A stretch of DNA of 64,000 bases from Glaciihabitans sp. GTDB taxonomy: Bacteria > Actinomycetota > Actinomycetes > Actinomycetales > Microbacteriaceae. A program made the translations under genes and the position numbers. The notes under the pieces were generated by a model. The model made no database searches. It was not told the DNA's origin and was given only the letters and a program-made list of their open reading frames with translations. Shown here piece after piece: positions 47,178-56,380 of the stretch. Location of the stretch: NCBI GenBank assembly GCA_025464095.1, contig JAODMF010000021.1, positions 62,001 through 126,000 of the forward strand, given 5' to 3'. How positions within the stretch are numbered: the stretch's first letter is position 1; each line of letters begins with the position of its first letter.

Positions 47178-48686
47178 ATGTCCAGCCTGTCGCTTCGGAA
47201 CCTGAGACGGTATTTCGGTGACACTCACGCTCTTGACGGAGTGGACATCGATATCCCCACCGGCTCCCTGACTGCTTTGATCGGACATAACGGCGCGGGA
47301 AAATCGACCCTGCTCCGCATCTTGTCCGGTGCGGACAGGCCGGACAGCGGATCGCTGATCCTCGATGGCCGAACGACTCAGTTCAAAAGCCCCAACGATG
47401 CCCTCGGTCAAGGGGTGAGCGCGGTCTATCAAGAGCTGTCGATGGTTCCCGGACTGTCCGTCGCCCAGAACATATTTCTCGGGCACGAGGAGACGTCCGG
47501 CGGATTCCTCACCCGGCGAGCGATGAACGCGCAGGCGACCGAGCTCTGCGCCCGCTTTGATATCCCCGTCGACGTCACCACATTGTTGGGTGAACTCCCC
47601 GTTGCCCAGCGCCAGCTGATCGAGGTGGCGGCAGCGGTGAATCGCAAGGCCCGCTTTCTGCTGCTCGACGAACCCACCACGGCACTCGAAGCCAGCCAAG
47701 TGGACAAGCTCCTCAGCACGGTCACTTCCATTGCACGTGCAGAGAATCTCGGTGTGCTCCTCATCGACCACAAACTCGACGAGGTCTTCGCCTATTCCGA
47801 CCACATCGTGGGCCTCGCCAACGGCCGACGGATCCTGGATGGCGCGACCTCCGAGCTGACTCGGCAGGACGTAGTGGACGCCATCGTGGGCAGCCATTTC
47901 GAAGAGAACACGGCGTCCCGGCGTCCGCAAAAGGCCGCCACCATGGGTGAGCCCGTCCTGACCGCGAAGGGCCTCACGACCGCGCGACTGACCGACGTCA
48001 ACGTCACCGCTCGTGCTGGCGAAGTCGTTGCCCTATACGGGCTGATGGGAGCCGGTCGCACGAGCTTCCTTCGCACCGTCGCCGGACTGTACTCTGCCGA
48101 GTCCGGCTCGATCCAACTCGGGAACCATGCCTACGCCCCCAAATCGGTGCGTGCAGCAAAGCGCGCGGGAATCGCCTACGTCTCCGAAGAACGCAAGGTC
48201 GACGGAATCATCCCCAATCTCGGCGTATACGACAACGTAGGCATCTCGGTGCTCGACAGATTCTCCGCCCTCGGGTTCATTGACAAAGGGAAGGTTCGGC
48301 ACGCGGCGGCCCAGAGGCTCGCCTCCATGCAAACCCACGGAGACCTCACCAAGAGCATCGCCTCGCTTTCAGGCGGAAACCAGCAGAAGGCGCTCCTGGC
48401 TCGCGCCTTCCTCCAAGAGCCCAAACTCCTCCTTCTCGATGAGCCGACCAAGGGCGTTGACATCGGTGCGAAAGCCGAGATTCACGCGCTGATCCGACGC
48501 CTCGCAAGCGAAAGCGGAACCGCCGTGATCGTTGTCACCAGCGAAGAGGAAGAGGCCCTCACCCTTCCCGACTCGATCTATATCTTCCAAGACGGCACCT
48601 GCAGCAGAGGGCGACTCGACCCAGCAGATCTCACGGTTGCCGACCTCAAAAAACTGGCCTGGCTCGAAGAGACCCCAGCTCCATGA
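47178..48686 (+). CDS. ABC sugar importer ATPase, double domain (RbsA family)
   Basis: A 502-residue protein with two ATP-binding cassettes. The first has Walker A GHNGAGKST, and its signature region is degenerate (GELPVAQRQLIEV). The second has a weak Walker A (GLMGAGRTS), typical of RbsA, and signature LSGGNQQKALLA with Walker B LLLLDEPTKGVD. The ATG at 47178 behind AAGGAT is preferred; an ATG at 47106 would add a 24-residue unstructured start. Its stop overlaps the kinase gene ATG. Confidence 0.93.
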   Translation: MSSLSLRNLRRYFGDTHALDGVDIDIPTGSLTALIGHNGAGKSTLLRILSGADRPDSGSLILDGRTTQFKSPNDALGQGVSAVYQELSMVPGLSVAQNIFLGHEETSGGFLTRRAMNAQATELCARFDIPVDVTTLLGELPVAQRQLIEVAAAVNRKARFLLLDEPTTALEASQVDKLLSTVTSIARAENLGVLLIDHKLDEVFAYSDHIVGLANGRRILDGATSELTRQDVVDAIVGSHFEENTASRRPQKAATMGEPVLTAKGLTTARLTDVNVTARAGEVVALYGLMGAGRTSFLRTVAGLYSAESGSIQLGNHAYAPKSVRAAKRAGIAYVSEERKVDGIIPNLGVYDNVGISVLDRFSALGFIDKGKVRHAAAQRLASMQTHGDLTKSIASLSGGNQQKALLARAFLQEPKLLLLDEPTKGVDIGAKAEIHALIRRLASESGTAVIVVTSEEEEALTLPDSIYIFQDGTCSRGRLDPADLTVADLKKLAWLEETPAP

Positions 48687-50170
48687 CCGTCGTGGCCGGG
48701 GTGGATTCGTCGACCCAATCCTGCACTGTCGCGCTCTACGAAAGCGCTTCTGGAACGTTTCTCGGCACCGGCACGGCACGGCATCCGTCGACCACCCCAC
48801 CGGTCAGCGAACAGAACGGCGACGACTGGTGGCGCGCTTTCCAGCTTTCCCTCGGACGCGCGTGCGAGAACGCCGGGATCAGCAGCCACGAAATCCGGGG
48901 GATCTCAGTCGCGGCGCAATACCACGGCCTCGTCGCTCTCGACGAAAACGATGAGCTCGTTCGCCCGGTGAAGCTCTGGAACGACACCACGTCCAATCCG
49001 CAGGCCGCGGAATTGGTCCGACAGAAGCCTCAAGGATGGTGGGCGCGTGAGGTCGGGTCCACCCCGACCGCTGCATTCACCATCACGAAGGTCGCCTGGC
49101 TCGCGGAGAACGAGCCGGCAAACTTCCGGAAAACCCGCACCGTGCTGATGCCGCACGACTGGCTCACCTTTCGATTGACTGGCCGAAAGGTCACCGATCG
49201 CGTCGATGCTTCCGGAACAGGGTACTTCGACGCTGCGCGAGAGACCTGGCGTTACGACATCCTCGCCGAAGTCGACGACACGATCGACTGGCATGAACTG
49301 CTCCCCGAGGTACTCGGCCCCGACGAGCCGGCTGGTCATGCGGAAACCCAGGCAGCGCGCGAACTCGGACTGCTCCCGGATACCGTCGTGGCCTGCGGAA
49401 CGGGGGACCAGGCGGCCGCCGCACTCGCCCTCGGGCTGGATGGCACGGGCGCTGCGATCTCCCTTGGCACGTCTGGAACCGTCATCACTAGTTCTACCCG
49501 AGCGGTTTACGATCCTGCCGGCGAGATCAACGTAACCGCGAATGCCCAAGGCGGATTCCAGCCCATCGCCGTCCTGCTGAACGCAGCCAAAGTCACCGAC
49601 ACCTTCGCTCGCATCCTCGGTGTCGATCACCTTGAGCTCTCGAACCTCGCCCTCGCTTCCCAGCCGGGGTCGGCCGGACTCCCGACCCTTGTCGCCTACC
49701 TCGACGGGGAGCGAACCCCTGATCGACCGACGGCGCGTGGACTGATGGCCGGCATCTCCACCTCCACGACTCGAGAAGACATGGCCCGCTCGGCCTTCGA
49801 AGGGGTCGCATTCGGCCTGCGAGCAGGTCTGGATGCCATCCGGCGAATCGGCCTCACCATCGACGGACCGCTCCTGCTCACGGGGGGAGCGGCAATCTCC
49901 GAGGCGTACCGAACGGTACTCGCCGACGTGTTCGAGTCGGATGTGTCCGTCGTCGAGGGCAATACGAGTCTGGATGTCGCTAGAGGTGCAGCCATCCAGG
50001 CCGCTGCCGCGCTCGGCGCAAGCAGCGTCACCGTCGTGAAAGCCGCATGGCGACGTCCGTCCCGCATCGTCGCGAGCCCCGACAGCCAGACCGCAGACCG
50101 CACCCGTCTCGCCTACCGGCGCTACCTCACCGTCCGCGACAATCGCGACTTCGACGGTCTCTTCGCCTGA
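48683..50170 (+). CDS. FGGY-family sugar kinase (xylulokinase-like)
   Basis: A 495-residue kinase of the FGGY family, closest in motifs to xylulokinase: VAGVDSSTQSCTVAL, VAAQYHGLVALDE, GTGDQAAAALALGL, GTSGTV, DGERTPDRPTARG and GGAAISEAY. It would phosphorylate the imported ketose or polyol at the cost of ATP, which an ABC importer, unlike a PTS, does not do. Its ATG overlaps the ATPase stop. Confidence 0.92.
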   Translation: MTVVAGVDSSTQSCTVALYESASGTFLGTGTARHPSTTPPVSEQNGDDWWRAFQLSLGRACENAGISSHEIRGISVAAQYHGLVALDENDELVRPVKLWNDTTSNPQAAELVRQKPQGWWAREVGSTPTAAFTITKVAWLAENEPANFRKTRTVLMPHDWLTFRLTGRKVTDRVDASGTGYFDAARETWRYDILAEVDDTIDWHELLPEVLGPDEPAGHAETQAARELGLLPDTVVACGTGDQAAAALALGLDGTGAAISLGTSGTVITSSTRAVYDPAGEINVTANAQGGFQPIAVLLNAAKVTDTFARILGVDHLELSNLALASQPGSAGLPTLVAYLDGERTPDRPTARGLMAGISTSTTREDMARSAFEGVAFGLRAGLDAIRRIGLTIDGPLLLTGGAAISEAYRTVLADVFESDVSVVEGNTSLDVARGAAIQAAAALGASSVTVVKAAWRRPSRIVASPDSQTADRTRLAYRRYLTVRDNRDFDGLFA

Positions 50171-50198
50171 TCCCCTTCCAGCTATCTAGGAGAATCCC

Positions 50199-51317
50199 AT
50201 GACCACAACTTCACCGACCACAGAATTCGATCTGGCACGAACGCTGAAGCAACTCTGCGCAATCGGGGCCCCATCCGGCCACGAAGACCGACTTATCGTG
50301 TTCGTCAACGACTGGCTGACAGAACGCGGGCTCACCCCGACGATCGACCGACTCGGCCAGATTACTGTCTCGTTCCCGGGTAGCGATCCCGAGGCCAACA
50401 GCGTTCTGGTGTCGGCGCATCTCGATCAACTCGGTCTCGTGGTGTCGAATGTGGACGCCAATGGGTACGTCAGATTCGAACGGCTCGGCGGCGTGCCCGA
50501 GCGGGTACTGCCCGGCACGCGAATCGTCATCCATACGTCGAAAGGCGACGTCCCCGCCGTGGTCGGCCTGAAATCCCACCACCTCACCCCGCCGGAAGAC
50601 AAGTACAAGGCCCTGCCGACGGCCTCGCTCTACCTCGACCTGGGCGCAGACAGTGCCGCCGCCGTCGAAGCCCTCGGAGTGCGGGTCGGCGACCCCTGCG
50701 TCTACGAGTTCAGCTGGACCGAGCTCGACGGGGGCCGCTTCTCCACCACCTCACTGGACGACCGACTCGGAGTGGCGGCGCTGCTCGCACTCGTCGAGCG
50801 GCTCATTGATGCCTCCCCAGCAGGCACCGTCCACGTTGCCTTCACCACTCAGGAAGAGTTCCACGTTCGCGGAACTCTTGCTCTCATCCAAAAACTCGAC
50901 CCGGACATCGTCATCAACGTCGACGTGGCTCCGGCCGCAGACACTCCTGATCTGGCAGGCGCGACCGCTGTCAAGCTCGGCGAAGGTCCCGTGCTTAACC
51001 GGCTCTCGTTCCACGGACGGGGCACTCTTGGAGGACTCATCCCTCATCCGGCACTGCTCGAGGCCGCAGACGCCGCCGCCGCGGCTGTGTGCGACAGCTT
51101 CCAATATGAAGTCATCATCGGGCTTATCAACGACGCCGCCTTCGTGCCGATGGCGTCCGGCAAGGGAATCGCGACGATGGGAGTGGCCATTCCCACCCGC
51201 TACACCCACAGCCCGATCGAGACCGCGCAGCTCACCGACCTCGAACAGACCGTGATCCTGCTCGAACGTCTCGCTGGCGACTGCGCAAGCCTCAACCTGG
51301 AACGTCCACGATTGTGA
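50199..51317 (+). CDS. M42-family peptidase/aminohydrolase (SgcX/FrvX-like)
   Basis: A 372-residue M42 metallopeptidase. Expected two-zinc ligands are all visible: His in SAHLDQLG, Asp in LDDRLG, Glu-Glu in TTQEEF, Asp in VNVDVAPAADTP and His in RYTHSP. In classic M42 enzymes the first motif is HxDEIG, here HLDQLG. The E. coli homologue SgcX is part of the sgc cluster. A natural substrate within this pathway is unknown. The ATG follows AGGAG, and the stop overlaps the epimerase gene (GTGA). Confidence 0.9.
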   Translation: MTTTSPTTEFDLARTLKQLCAIGAPSGHEDRLIVFVNDWLTERGLTPTIDRLGQITVSFPGSDPEANSVLVSAHLDQLGLVVSNVDANGYVRFERLGGVPERVLPGTRIVIHTSKGDVPAVVGLKSHHLTPPEDKYKALPTASLYLDLGADSAAAVEALGVRVGDPCVYEFSWTELDGGRFSTTSLDDRLGVAALLALVERLIDASPAGTVHVAFTTQEEFHVRGTLALIQKLDPDIVINVDVAPAADTPDLAGATAVKLGEGPVLNRLSFHGRGTLGGLIPHPALLEAADAAAAAVCDSFQYEVIIGLINDAAFVPMASGKGIATMGVAIPTRYTHSPIETAQLTDLEQTVILLERLAGDCASLNLERPRL

Positions 51318-51964
51318 CCCGGCTGTTCGCTTCGCTGACCAGCATCGATGTCGGCGAACTCGTGCCCATCATCGAGCGGCTCGAAGAAGCCGGAGTCGAC
51401 GGCTTTCATATCGACCTTTCCGACGGTGTGTTCACGCCCGGCCTGCTCTTCGGCCCCAACGTGGTCAAGGCTGTATCCACGCGAACCACACTTCCGGTGG
51501 AGGCACACCTGATGACAACCAATCCAGATGTGTACGTTCAGCCACTTGTCGATGCGGGGGCGCTGCGGGTGTCCTTTCACTGGGAAGCGACGCTGTACCC
51601 CTGGAGAACCGTGTCGATTCTCGAGAAGGCGGATTGCGCGGCCGGAATCGCCTTCAACCCCGCCACGCCCGTGCCGGATCTCTCCTATCTCATGCACTCC
51701 GTGGCTTTCGTCAACCTGCTCACAACCGAACCTGACGTCGCGGGAGAGAAACTCCTGCCGACGATGGCCGAACGGGTGAGCCGATTTCGTTCTCTTCTGC
51801 CCGAGACGATCGCCATCGAGGTCGACGGGGGCATCGAGGCGACCTCCGCAGGGGCATTGATCACTGCTGGCGCCTCCGAGGTCGTGATGGGCAGATCACT
51901 GGTGTCCTCTCCCGATCCGAGAGCTGTAATTGCGGCGGTAAGGGCCATCCCCGTGTCGCATTGA
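51314..51964 (+). CDS. Ribulose-phosphate 3-epimerase-like protein (SgcE-like)
   Basis: A 216-residue TIM-barrel protein of the RPE family. Metal ligands appear in FHIDLSDG, AHLM and VDGGI, with FHWEA as the phosphate-side motif, so it should be active on a ketose phosphate. Divergence from housekeeping RPE (HIDLSDG for HxDVMDG) suggests an epimerase for another sugar phosphate, as with SgcE and AlsE. GTG start overlaps the M42 gene. Confidence 0.88.
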   Translation: MTRLFASLTSIDVGELVPIIERLEEAGVDGFHIDLSDGVFTPGLLFGPNVVKAVSTRTTLPVEAHLMTTNPDVYVQPLVDAGALRVSFHWEATLYPWRTVSILEKADCAAGIAFNPATPVPDLSYLMHSVAFVNLLTTEPDVAGEKLLPTMAERVSRFRSLLPETIAIEVDGGIEATSAGALITAGASEVVMGRSLVSSPDPRAVIAAVRAIPVSH

Positions 51965-52048
51965 GATCGTCGGGAACATCACCAATCTGATCGTCGATAG
52001 TCACTTCCACTGCCTGGCGTGGAGGTTTTTGAAAGAGTCGAGAAAAAA

Positions 52049-53521
52049 ATGACAGAAACTGACCCTCAATCGCAGCACGGCGCCGAGTATGCACCGCTGA
52101 ACCGTGACGAGGAGCTGTGCTTCCAGACCGTGGGCGAGCTCGAAGCAGCTCTCGACCGCGGCGACTTCACGAGCGAAGAGCTCACCCTCCTGCACCTGCA
52201 GCGAATTGATCGACTGAACCCGCAGATCAATGCGTATGTGACCGTGCTGGCCGAGCAGGCGCTCGAGTCTGCGAAGAGGTCTGATGATCGTCGGCGTGCC
52301 GGTGAGAAATCCGGCAGCCTCGATGGGATCCCGGTGTCTGTGAAAGATGTGGAGCCGATGGCGGGAGTGCGCTTCACAATGGGCGGACTCGTTCCGATGA
52401 GTGACCACGTGTCGAACCTCGATCCGGACCACGTGAAAGCGCTGCGCGACGGAGGAGCAGTGATCCTCGGTAAGACGAACGGTCCCGAGCTGGGGCACAA
52501 AGGAACCACGGACAACCTTCTCTTCGGCCCGACGAAAGCTCCGTTCGACTTGCGGTACAACGCCGGCGGCTCGTCGGGAGGGGCAGCGGCTGCAGTTGTC
52601 GCCGGGCTCGCAGTGGTCAGTCAGGGATCGGATGGCGGCGGTTCACTGCGCATCCCCGCCGCAATGACAGGATCGGTCGGCTACAAGGCTTCTTCTTTGC
52701 GAGTTCCCGAGGTGCGACGCCCGAACGCATTCCAGGCGCTGTCACCCTTTCAAACGATTGGCATGATCGGCCGGACCGTCGCGGACACCCGTACGGCGAC
52801 CAATCTCCTCGCCCGACACGTGTCTCGTGATCCGTTCTCGTGGCCCTTCCCCGTGGTCGCCGAAACCCAGTCCTCCGTGAGAATCGGATTCGATCCCCGA
52901 TTCGGCAACTTTCCCATTGCGAACGATGTGGCAGTTGCGACGGCCGAACAGATGACAAAGCTGTCGAGATCGCTTCACGTCGAGGACCTCCACGTCGGCC
53001 TTCCCGACTATGCCGAACTCGCTGAACTCTGGGTGCGATTGATCTCCGTGCAGACGGCCGTGCTCGCAGAAGATTTCCGAGCATTCGGAGTCGATCTTCG
53101 AGGCAAGGACCGCGACAGCATTCCGCCCGAACTGGCCCGCGAGATCGAGATCGGGGATCGGATGTCCGCCGTTGACAACTCACGGGATCAAGAATTCAGG
53201 ACGCGAGTCCTCGACGCGATCGAGGATGCTTTCGAGGTGGTGGACATCATTGCGACGCCGACCCTCTGCGTTGCAGGCGTGCGCAATGGTGAACGGGGTC
53301 GCACGGTCGGTCCGAGCGACGTGGAGGGCATGCCCACCGAGACGACAATCGGTTGGACCCTGACGTTCCCGGTGAACTTCAGCGGGCATCCGGCCATCAG
53401 TATCCCGATCGCCACCACAGCCGACGGCCTCCCTATTGGGCTTCAGCTTGTTGGGCGACGCGGATCAGACGAGCTACTGCTTCATACCGCGGAGAGCATC
53501 GCGCGTCTCCTCGCTGCCTGA
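52049..53521 (+). CDS. Amidase-signature family hydrolase
   Basis: A 490-residue amidase-signature enzyme. The Ser-cisSer-Lys triad is readable: lysine in VSVKDVE, cis-serine in GGSSGGAAAAV, and nucleophile in GSDGGGSLRIPA. The C-terminal end is the usual SIPIATTADGLPIGLQLVG. It lies 84 bases after the epimerase gene and is the last gene in the island; the same-strand placement suggests it serves the same pathway. The start ATG at 52049 is preferred; a GTG at 52019 would add 10 residues. Confidence 0.9.
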   Translation: MTETDPQSQHGAEYAPLNRDEELCFQTVGELEAALDRGDFTSEELTLLHLQRIDRLNPQINAYVTVLAEQALESAKRSDDRRRAGEKSGSLDGIPVSVKDVEPMAGVRFTMGGLVPMSDHVSNLDPDHVKALRDGGAVILGKTNGPELGHKGTTDNLLFGPTKAPFDLRYNAGGSSGGAAAAVVAGLAVVSQGSDGGGSLRIPAAMTGSVGYKASSLRVPEVRRPNAFQALSPFQTIGMIGRTVADTRTATNLLARHVSRDPFSWPFPVVAETQSSVRIGFDPRFGNFPIANDVAVATAEQMTKLSRSLHVEDLHVGLPDYAELAELWVRLISVQTAVLAEDFRAFGVDLRGKDRDSIPPELAREIEIGDRMSAVDNSRDQEFRTRVLDAIEDAFEVVDIIATPTLCVAGVRNGERGRTVGPSDVEGMPTETTIGWTLTFPVNFSGHPAISIPIATTADGLPIGLQLVGRRGSDELLLHTAESIARLLAA

Positions 53522-53537
53522 TTGCACCACCAGGTAT

Positions 53538-53640
53538 CCACCGGTTCCGCTCTTTTCTCCCGCTTCTGTGCCCGTTTGGGACAACTGTTCCCGGGCGCGC
53601 GGGCACATTCGTCTGTGCAGGGCCCACACGCGGGACGTCA
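53538..53640. repeat. Right flanking direct repeat (attR-like), family D copy 2
   Basis: This copy reproduces the last 12 bases of tRNA-Ser and 91 bases beyond it, with 5 mismatches to 42773-42875. Its final TCA is the stop codon of the minus-strand histidine kinase. It lies 16 bases after the amidase stop. Confidence 0.9.
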
Positions 53641-54927
53641 TCCGGGCGTGACTTCGCTCGCCGGCAGCACCAGGGTGAACCGGGTGTGGGGCGAACGTTC
53701 GGACAACAGCAGGCGACCGCCCTGGTCGTGGGCCAGCCGCAGGGCGAGAGAGAGCCCGAGACCGCTGCCGCCCGCGCCCGACACACCGCTGACGAAAATG
53801 TCGTCGGTGGCGGCGACCGTCCCGCCCTCATCTTCCACGTCGATCGCGACCGAGCCGAAGCTGTTCCGGGCGCGCAGCACGACGGCACCGGCTCCGTGGC
53901 GCTCCGCATTGTCGAGCAAGGCGTCCAGAATCTGGCCAACCGCCGACGCGACGCCCACGAATGCGGGCAGGTCGGTGGCCAATTGCGTACGCAGTGGGCG
54001 GCCCTGTGCGGCGAAGATGCCCCGCCAGCGCAGCGCCGCCGCATCGAGCAGAGACGCGGCATCCAGCGCAGTACCGTGCAGGGGTCCCCGCGCGAGCTGG
54101 ATCATGTCGTCGATCGTCGAGTTCAGGGCATCCGCCCGCTCGATCGCAACGCTGATCGCGGCGGCCTGCACCTCCGCCGACGCGCCGTGAGCCTGTTCGA
54201 GCACCGCTCGAAGTCCACTCAGCGGCGTTCGGAGCTGATGTGATGCTTGCGCGGCCATCGTTCGTTCCCGCTCGACCAGTTCGCCCAGTCGTACCGCGGT
54301 GGAATTGAGGGCGGTCGCGACCTGGTCGATTTCAGCGAGGCGGGATGGCATCATCCGCACGCTGAAATCGCCGGACCCCAGCGCACTCGATGCCTCCGCG
54401 AGCGCGGACATCGGGCGAGTGATCCGTCGAGACAGCGCTCGAGCCGAAAGGATGCCGATGGCCAATGCCCCCGCGGCCGCGACCACCATGATTGCCCAGG
54501 CGGCGATTACCCGCCCCCACACCGCCGACGCAGGAAGTGACGCGCGAATCGCGCCGGTAACCCTTTCCGTTGCGCTGAGCGGAACGACCGACACCATGTC
54601 TCCGGCCACGTCGCCCTCGCTGGACCGGCCGAGCAGCGCCTTGAGCACGACAGCATCCGCGGATCGCGGTCCCGTGCCCGATACCCGATTGCCGGTTTCG
54701 TCGTAGAGGGTCAACCGAACCCCTCCGGCCGCGCCCGGAAGCTCGGTCAGGTCAGACGACGAGAAGCCGGGATCGACGAGCACCGCCGCGCGGAGAGCTT
54801 CGCGCTGCAGGGTTGCGCGCGCGTCGGCCTGGAACAGGGTGAGCACCGCGATCGCAAGTGGAACAAGAAAGAGCACGAGCGCAACGAACGTGCTTGTGAG
54901 GGCGACGTTGAGGATGCGGCGGTTCAT
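53638..54927 (-). CDS. Sensor histidine kinase
   Basis: A 429-residue kinase with two helices (about 9-33 and 139-160) flanking a short external sensor, a HAMP segment (RRITRPMSALAEAS), the phospho-accepting H in ASHQLRTPLSGL, N-box DNAERHG and the glycine-rich GGSGLGLSLAL. Its partner regulator is likely the response regulator at 59735-60460, separated from it by an ABC cassette. It is divergent from the lipoprotein gene. Confidence 0.92.
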   Translation of the reverse strand: MNRRILNVALTSTFVALVLFLVPLAIAVLTLFQADARATLQREALRAAVLVDPGFSSSDLTELPGAAGGVRLTLYDETGNRVSGTGPRSADAVVLKALLGRSSEGDVAGDMVSVVPLSATERVTGAIRASLPASAVWGRVIAAWAIMVVAAAGALAIGILSARALSRRITRPMSALAEASSALGSGDFSVRMMPSRLAEIDQVATALNSTAVRLGELVERERTMAAQASHQLRTPLSGLRAVLEQAHGASAEVQAAAISVAIERADALNSTIDDMIQLARGPLHGTALDAASLLDAAALRWRGIFAAQGRPLRTQLATDLPAFVGVASAVGQILDALLDNAERHGAGAVVLRARNSFGSVAIDVEDEGGTVAATDDIFVSGVSGAGGSGLGLSLALRLAHDQGGRLLLSERSPHTRFTLVLPASEVTPG

Positions 54928-55064
54928 TCGTACACGGTAACTTCCCCGGATGCCGAGTCAGTTGATACCCAGCCAGAGTTTGCCGTGCGCTTACCTTCTG
55001 AGAGGAATCCGCTGTACCGCCGCTGCCTAGCGTGGGGAACACACCCACACAGCAGGAGGTTTCG

Positions 55065-55706
55065 GTGCCCGAACGACAGGTTTCCCCACGAGAGCCCAGC
55101 AACCGGCGTGCGGTGCGTATCGCCGCCCTCGCCGCAACAATCGCGGTGCTCGCCACGCTCACCGCCTGTACTGCAGCTCCGGCCACCGGTGCGCCGAGCC
55201 CGTCCAGCGTTCCATCGGCATTCCCGACCGAGGTCAGTCCGCCCGGCGATGTTCCCGACACCCAGGCCTACGTCGCCTACACCGCACCCGACGGCAGTTT
55301 TTCGCTGAAGGTTCCCGAGGGATGGGCGCAGTCGACCACCGGATCCAGCACGACGTTCACCGACAAACTGAACTCGGTTGCGCTCGAATCCACCGCCGCG
55401 ACGAGCGCACCTACCGTCGCATCCGCGAAAGCCAAGGAGCTGGCGCATCTCGCCGCGGTGCTCCCCAAGTTCTCCCTGACGACGGTCACGACCTTCACGC
55501 GCCCCGGCGGTCGAGGCGTCATGGCGACCTACCTCGCCGATTCCGCGCCGAGCCCGGTCACGGGATCGGTGGTTCGGGATGCCGGCGAGTTGTTCCTGTT
55601 CTGGAAGAACGGAAAGCAGGTCGCCGTGACCCTCACCTCCCCGCAGGGGGCGGACAACGTCGACCCATGGAACATCGTCACCCGATCCTTCCTGTGGCTG
55701 AAGTGA
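55065..55706 (+). CDS. Hypothetical lipoprotein linked to ABC cassette
   Basis: A 213-residue protein starting with GTG after AGGAGGT. A long basic start precedes the hydrophobic signal with lipobox LTAC, then a serine/proline linker, and a beta-rich domain (YTAPDGSFSLKVPEGWAQ), similar in shape to PsbP/DUF1795-like exported domains. Its stop overlaps the following ATPase start, so it should work with the transporter, perhaps as a substrate or signal binder. Confidence 0.78.
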   Translation: MPERQVSPREPSNRRAVRIAALAATIAVLATLTACTAAPATGAPSPSSVPSAFPTEVSPPGDVPDTQAYVAYTAPDGSFSLKVPEGWAQSTTGSSTTFTDKLNSVALESTAATSAPTVASAKAKELAHLAAVLPKFSLTTVTTFTRPGGRGVMATYLADSAPSPVTGSVVRDAGELFLFWKNGKQVAVTLTSPQGADNVDPWNIVTRSFLWLK

Positions 55707-56380
55707 GTGCCGCGGTGACACCCGCGCTCGAGGCGCGCGAGCTTTTCCGCTTCTTCCGCTCGGCCGACGAGGAGACACTCGCCCTGCGCGGCGTTTCCCT
55801 TGCCGTGGATCCGGGCGAGATCGTCGCGGTAACCGGGCCTTCCGGCTCCGGCAAGTCGACCCTGCTTTCCTGTCTCGCCGGCCTCGACGAGCCGGCAGGT
55901 GGATCCGCCTGGGTTGCCGGCGAGCGCATGAGCCATCGCCCGGAAGCGGAGCGTGCCGCCCTGCGCGCCCGCTCGGTCGGGGTGCTGTTCCAATCCGCCA
56001 ACCTGTTTGGGCATCTCTCCGTCACCGGCAATGTCCGTCTGGCACAGCAGATCGTCGGCGGCACGCCAGCATCGGATGGCACGGCCGAGATCATCGAGCG
56101 AGTCGGGCTTACCGCGCGCGCCCACGCACTGCCGTCCCAGCTATCGGGCGGCGAAAATGCACGTGCGGGACTCGCCGTCGCGCTCGCCAACAACCCGCCC
56201 GTGATCCTCGCCGATGAGCCGACTGGCGAGCTCGACGGCAGCACCGAGAATCGGCTGCTCGACCTGCTCCGGAGCCGTGCCGACAGCGGCGCAGCCGTGC
56301 TGGTCGTCACCCACAGCCCCGACGTGGTTCGGCATGCTGACCGCGTCATCGAACTCCAGGACGGACGGATGCTCTCGTGA
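55703..56380 (+). CDS. ABC transporter ATPase (LolD/MacB type) 1
   Basis: A 225-residue ATPase with Walker A GPSGSGKST, signature LSGGENAR (the usual Q replaced by E) and Walker B VILADEPTG. It is the first of two ATPases next to one large FtsX-like permease. GTG 55703 overlaps the lipoprotein stop; nearby GTG codons at 55694 and 55712 are alternatives. Overlaps the next gene by 4 bases. Confidence 0.92.
   Translation: MSAAVTPALEARELFRFFRSADEETLALRGVSLAVDPGEIVAVTGPSGSGKSTLLSCLAGLDEPAGGSAWVAGERMSHRPEAERAALRARSVGVLFQSANLFGHLSVTGNVRLAQQIVGGTPASDGTAEIIERVGLTARAHALPSQLSGGENARAGLAVALANNPPVILADEPTGELDGSTENRLLDLLRSRADSGAAVLVVTHSPDVVRHADRVIELQDGRMLS

Larger units (their letters stand above)
42773..53640. 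mobile_element. Genomic island at tRNA-Ser with sugar-catabolic cargo
   Basis: The 10.9-kb segment is bounded by 103-base direct repeats, the left one overlapping the tRNA-Ser 3' end. All genes inside belong to one pathway (regulator, transporter, kinase, enzymes) and look more AT-rich than the flanks by eye. Outside the repeats, host genes continue on both sides. No integrase, transposase or conjugation gene is present, so the mobility gene has been lost, or the insertion came from recombination between repeat copies. Confidence 0.75.

Noticed and set aside
42773-53640. Prophage or composite transposon
   Set aside because: There is no integrase, transposase, capsid or replication gene; only catabolic genes lie between the direct repeats.
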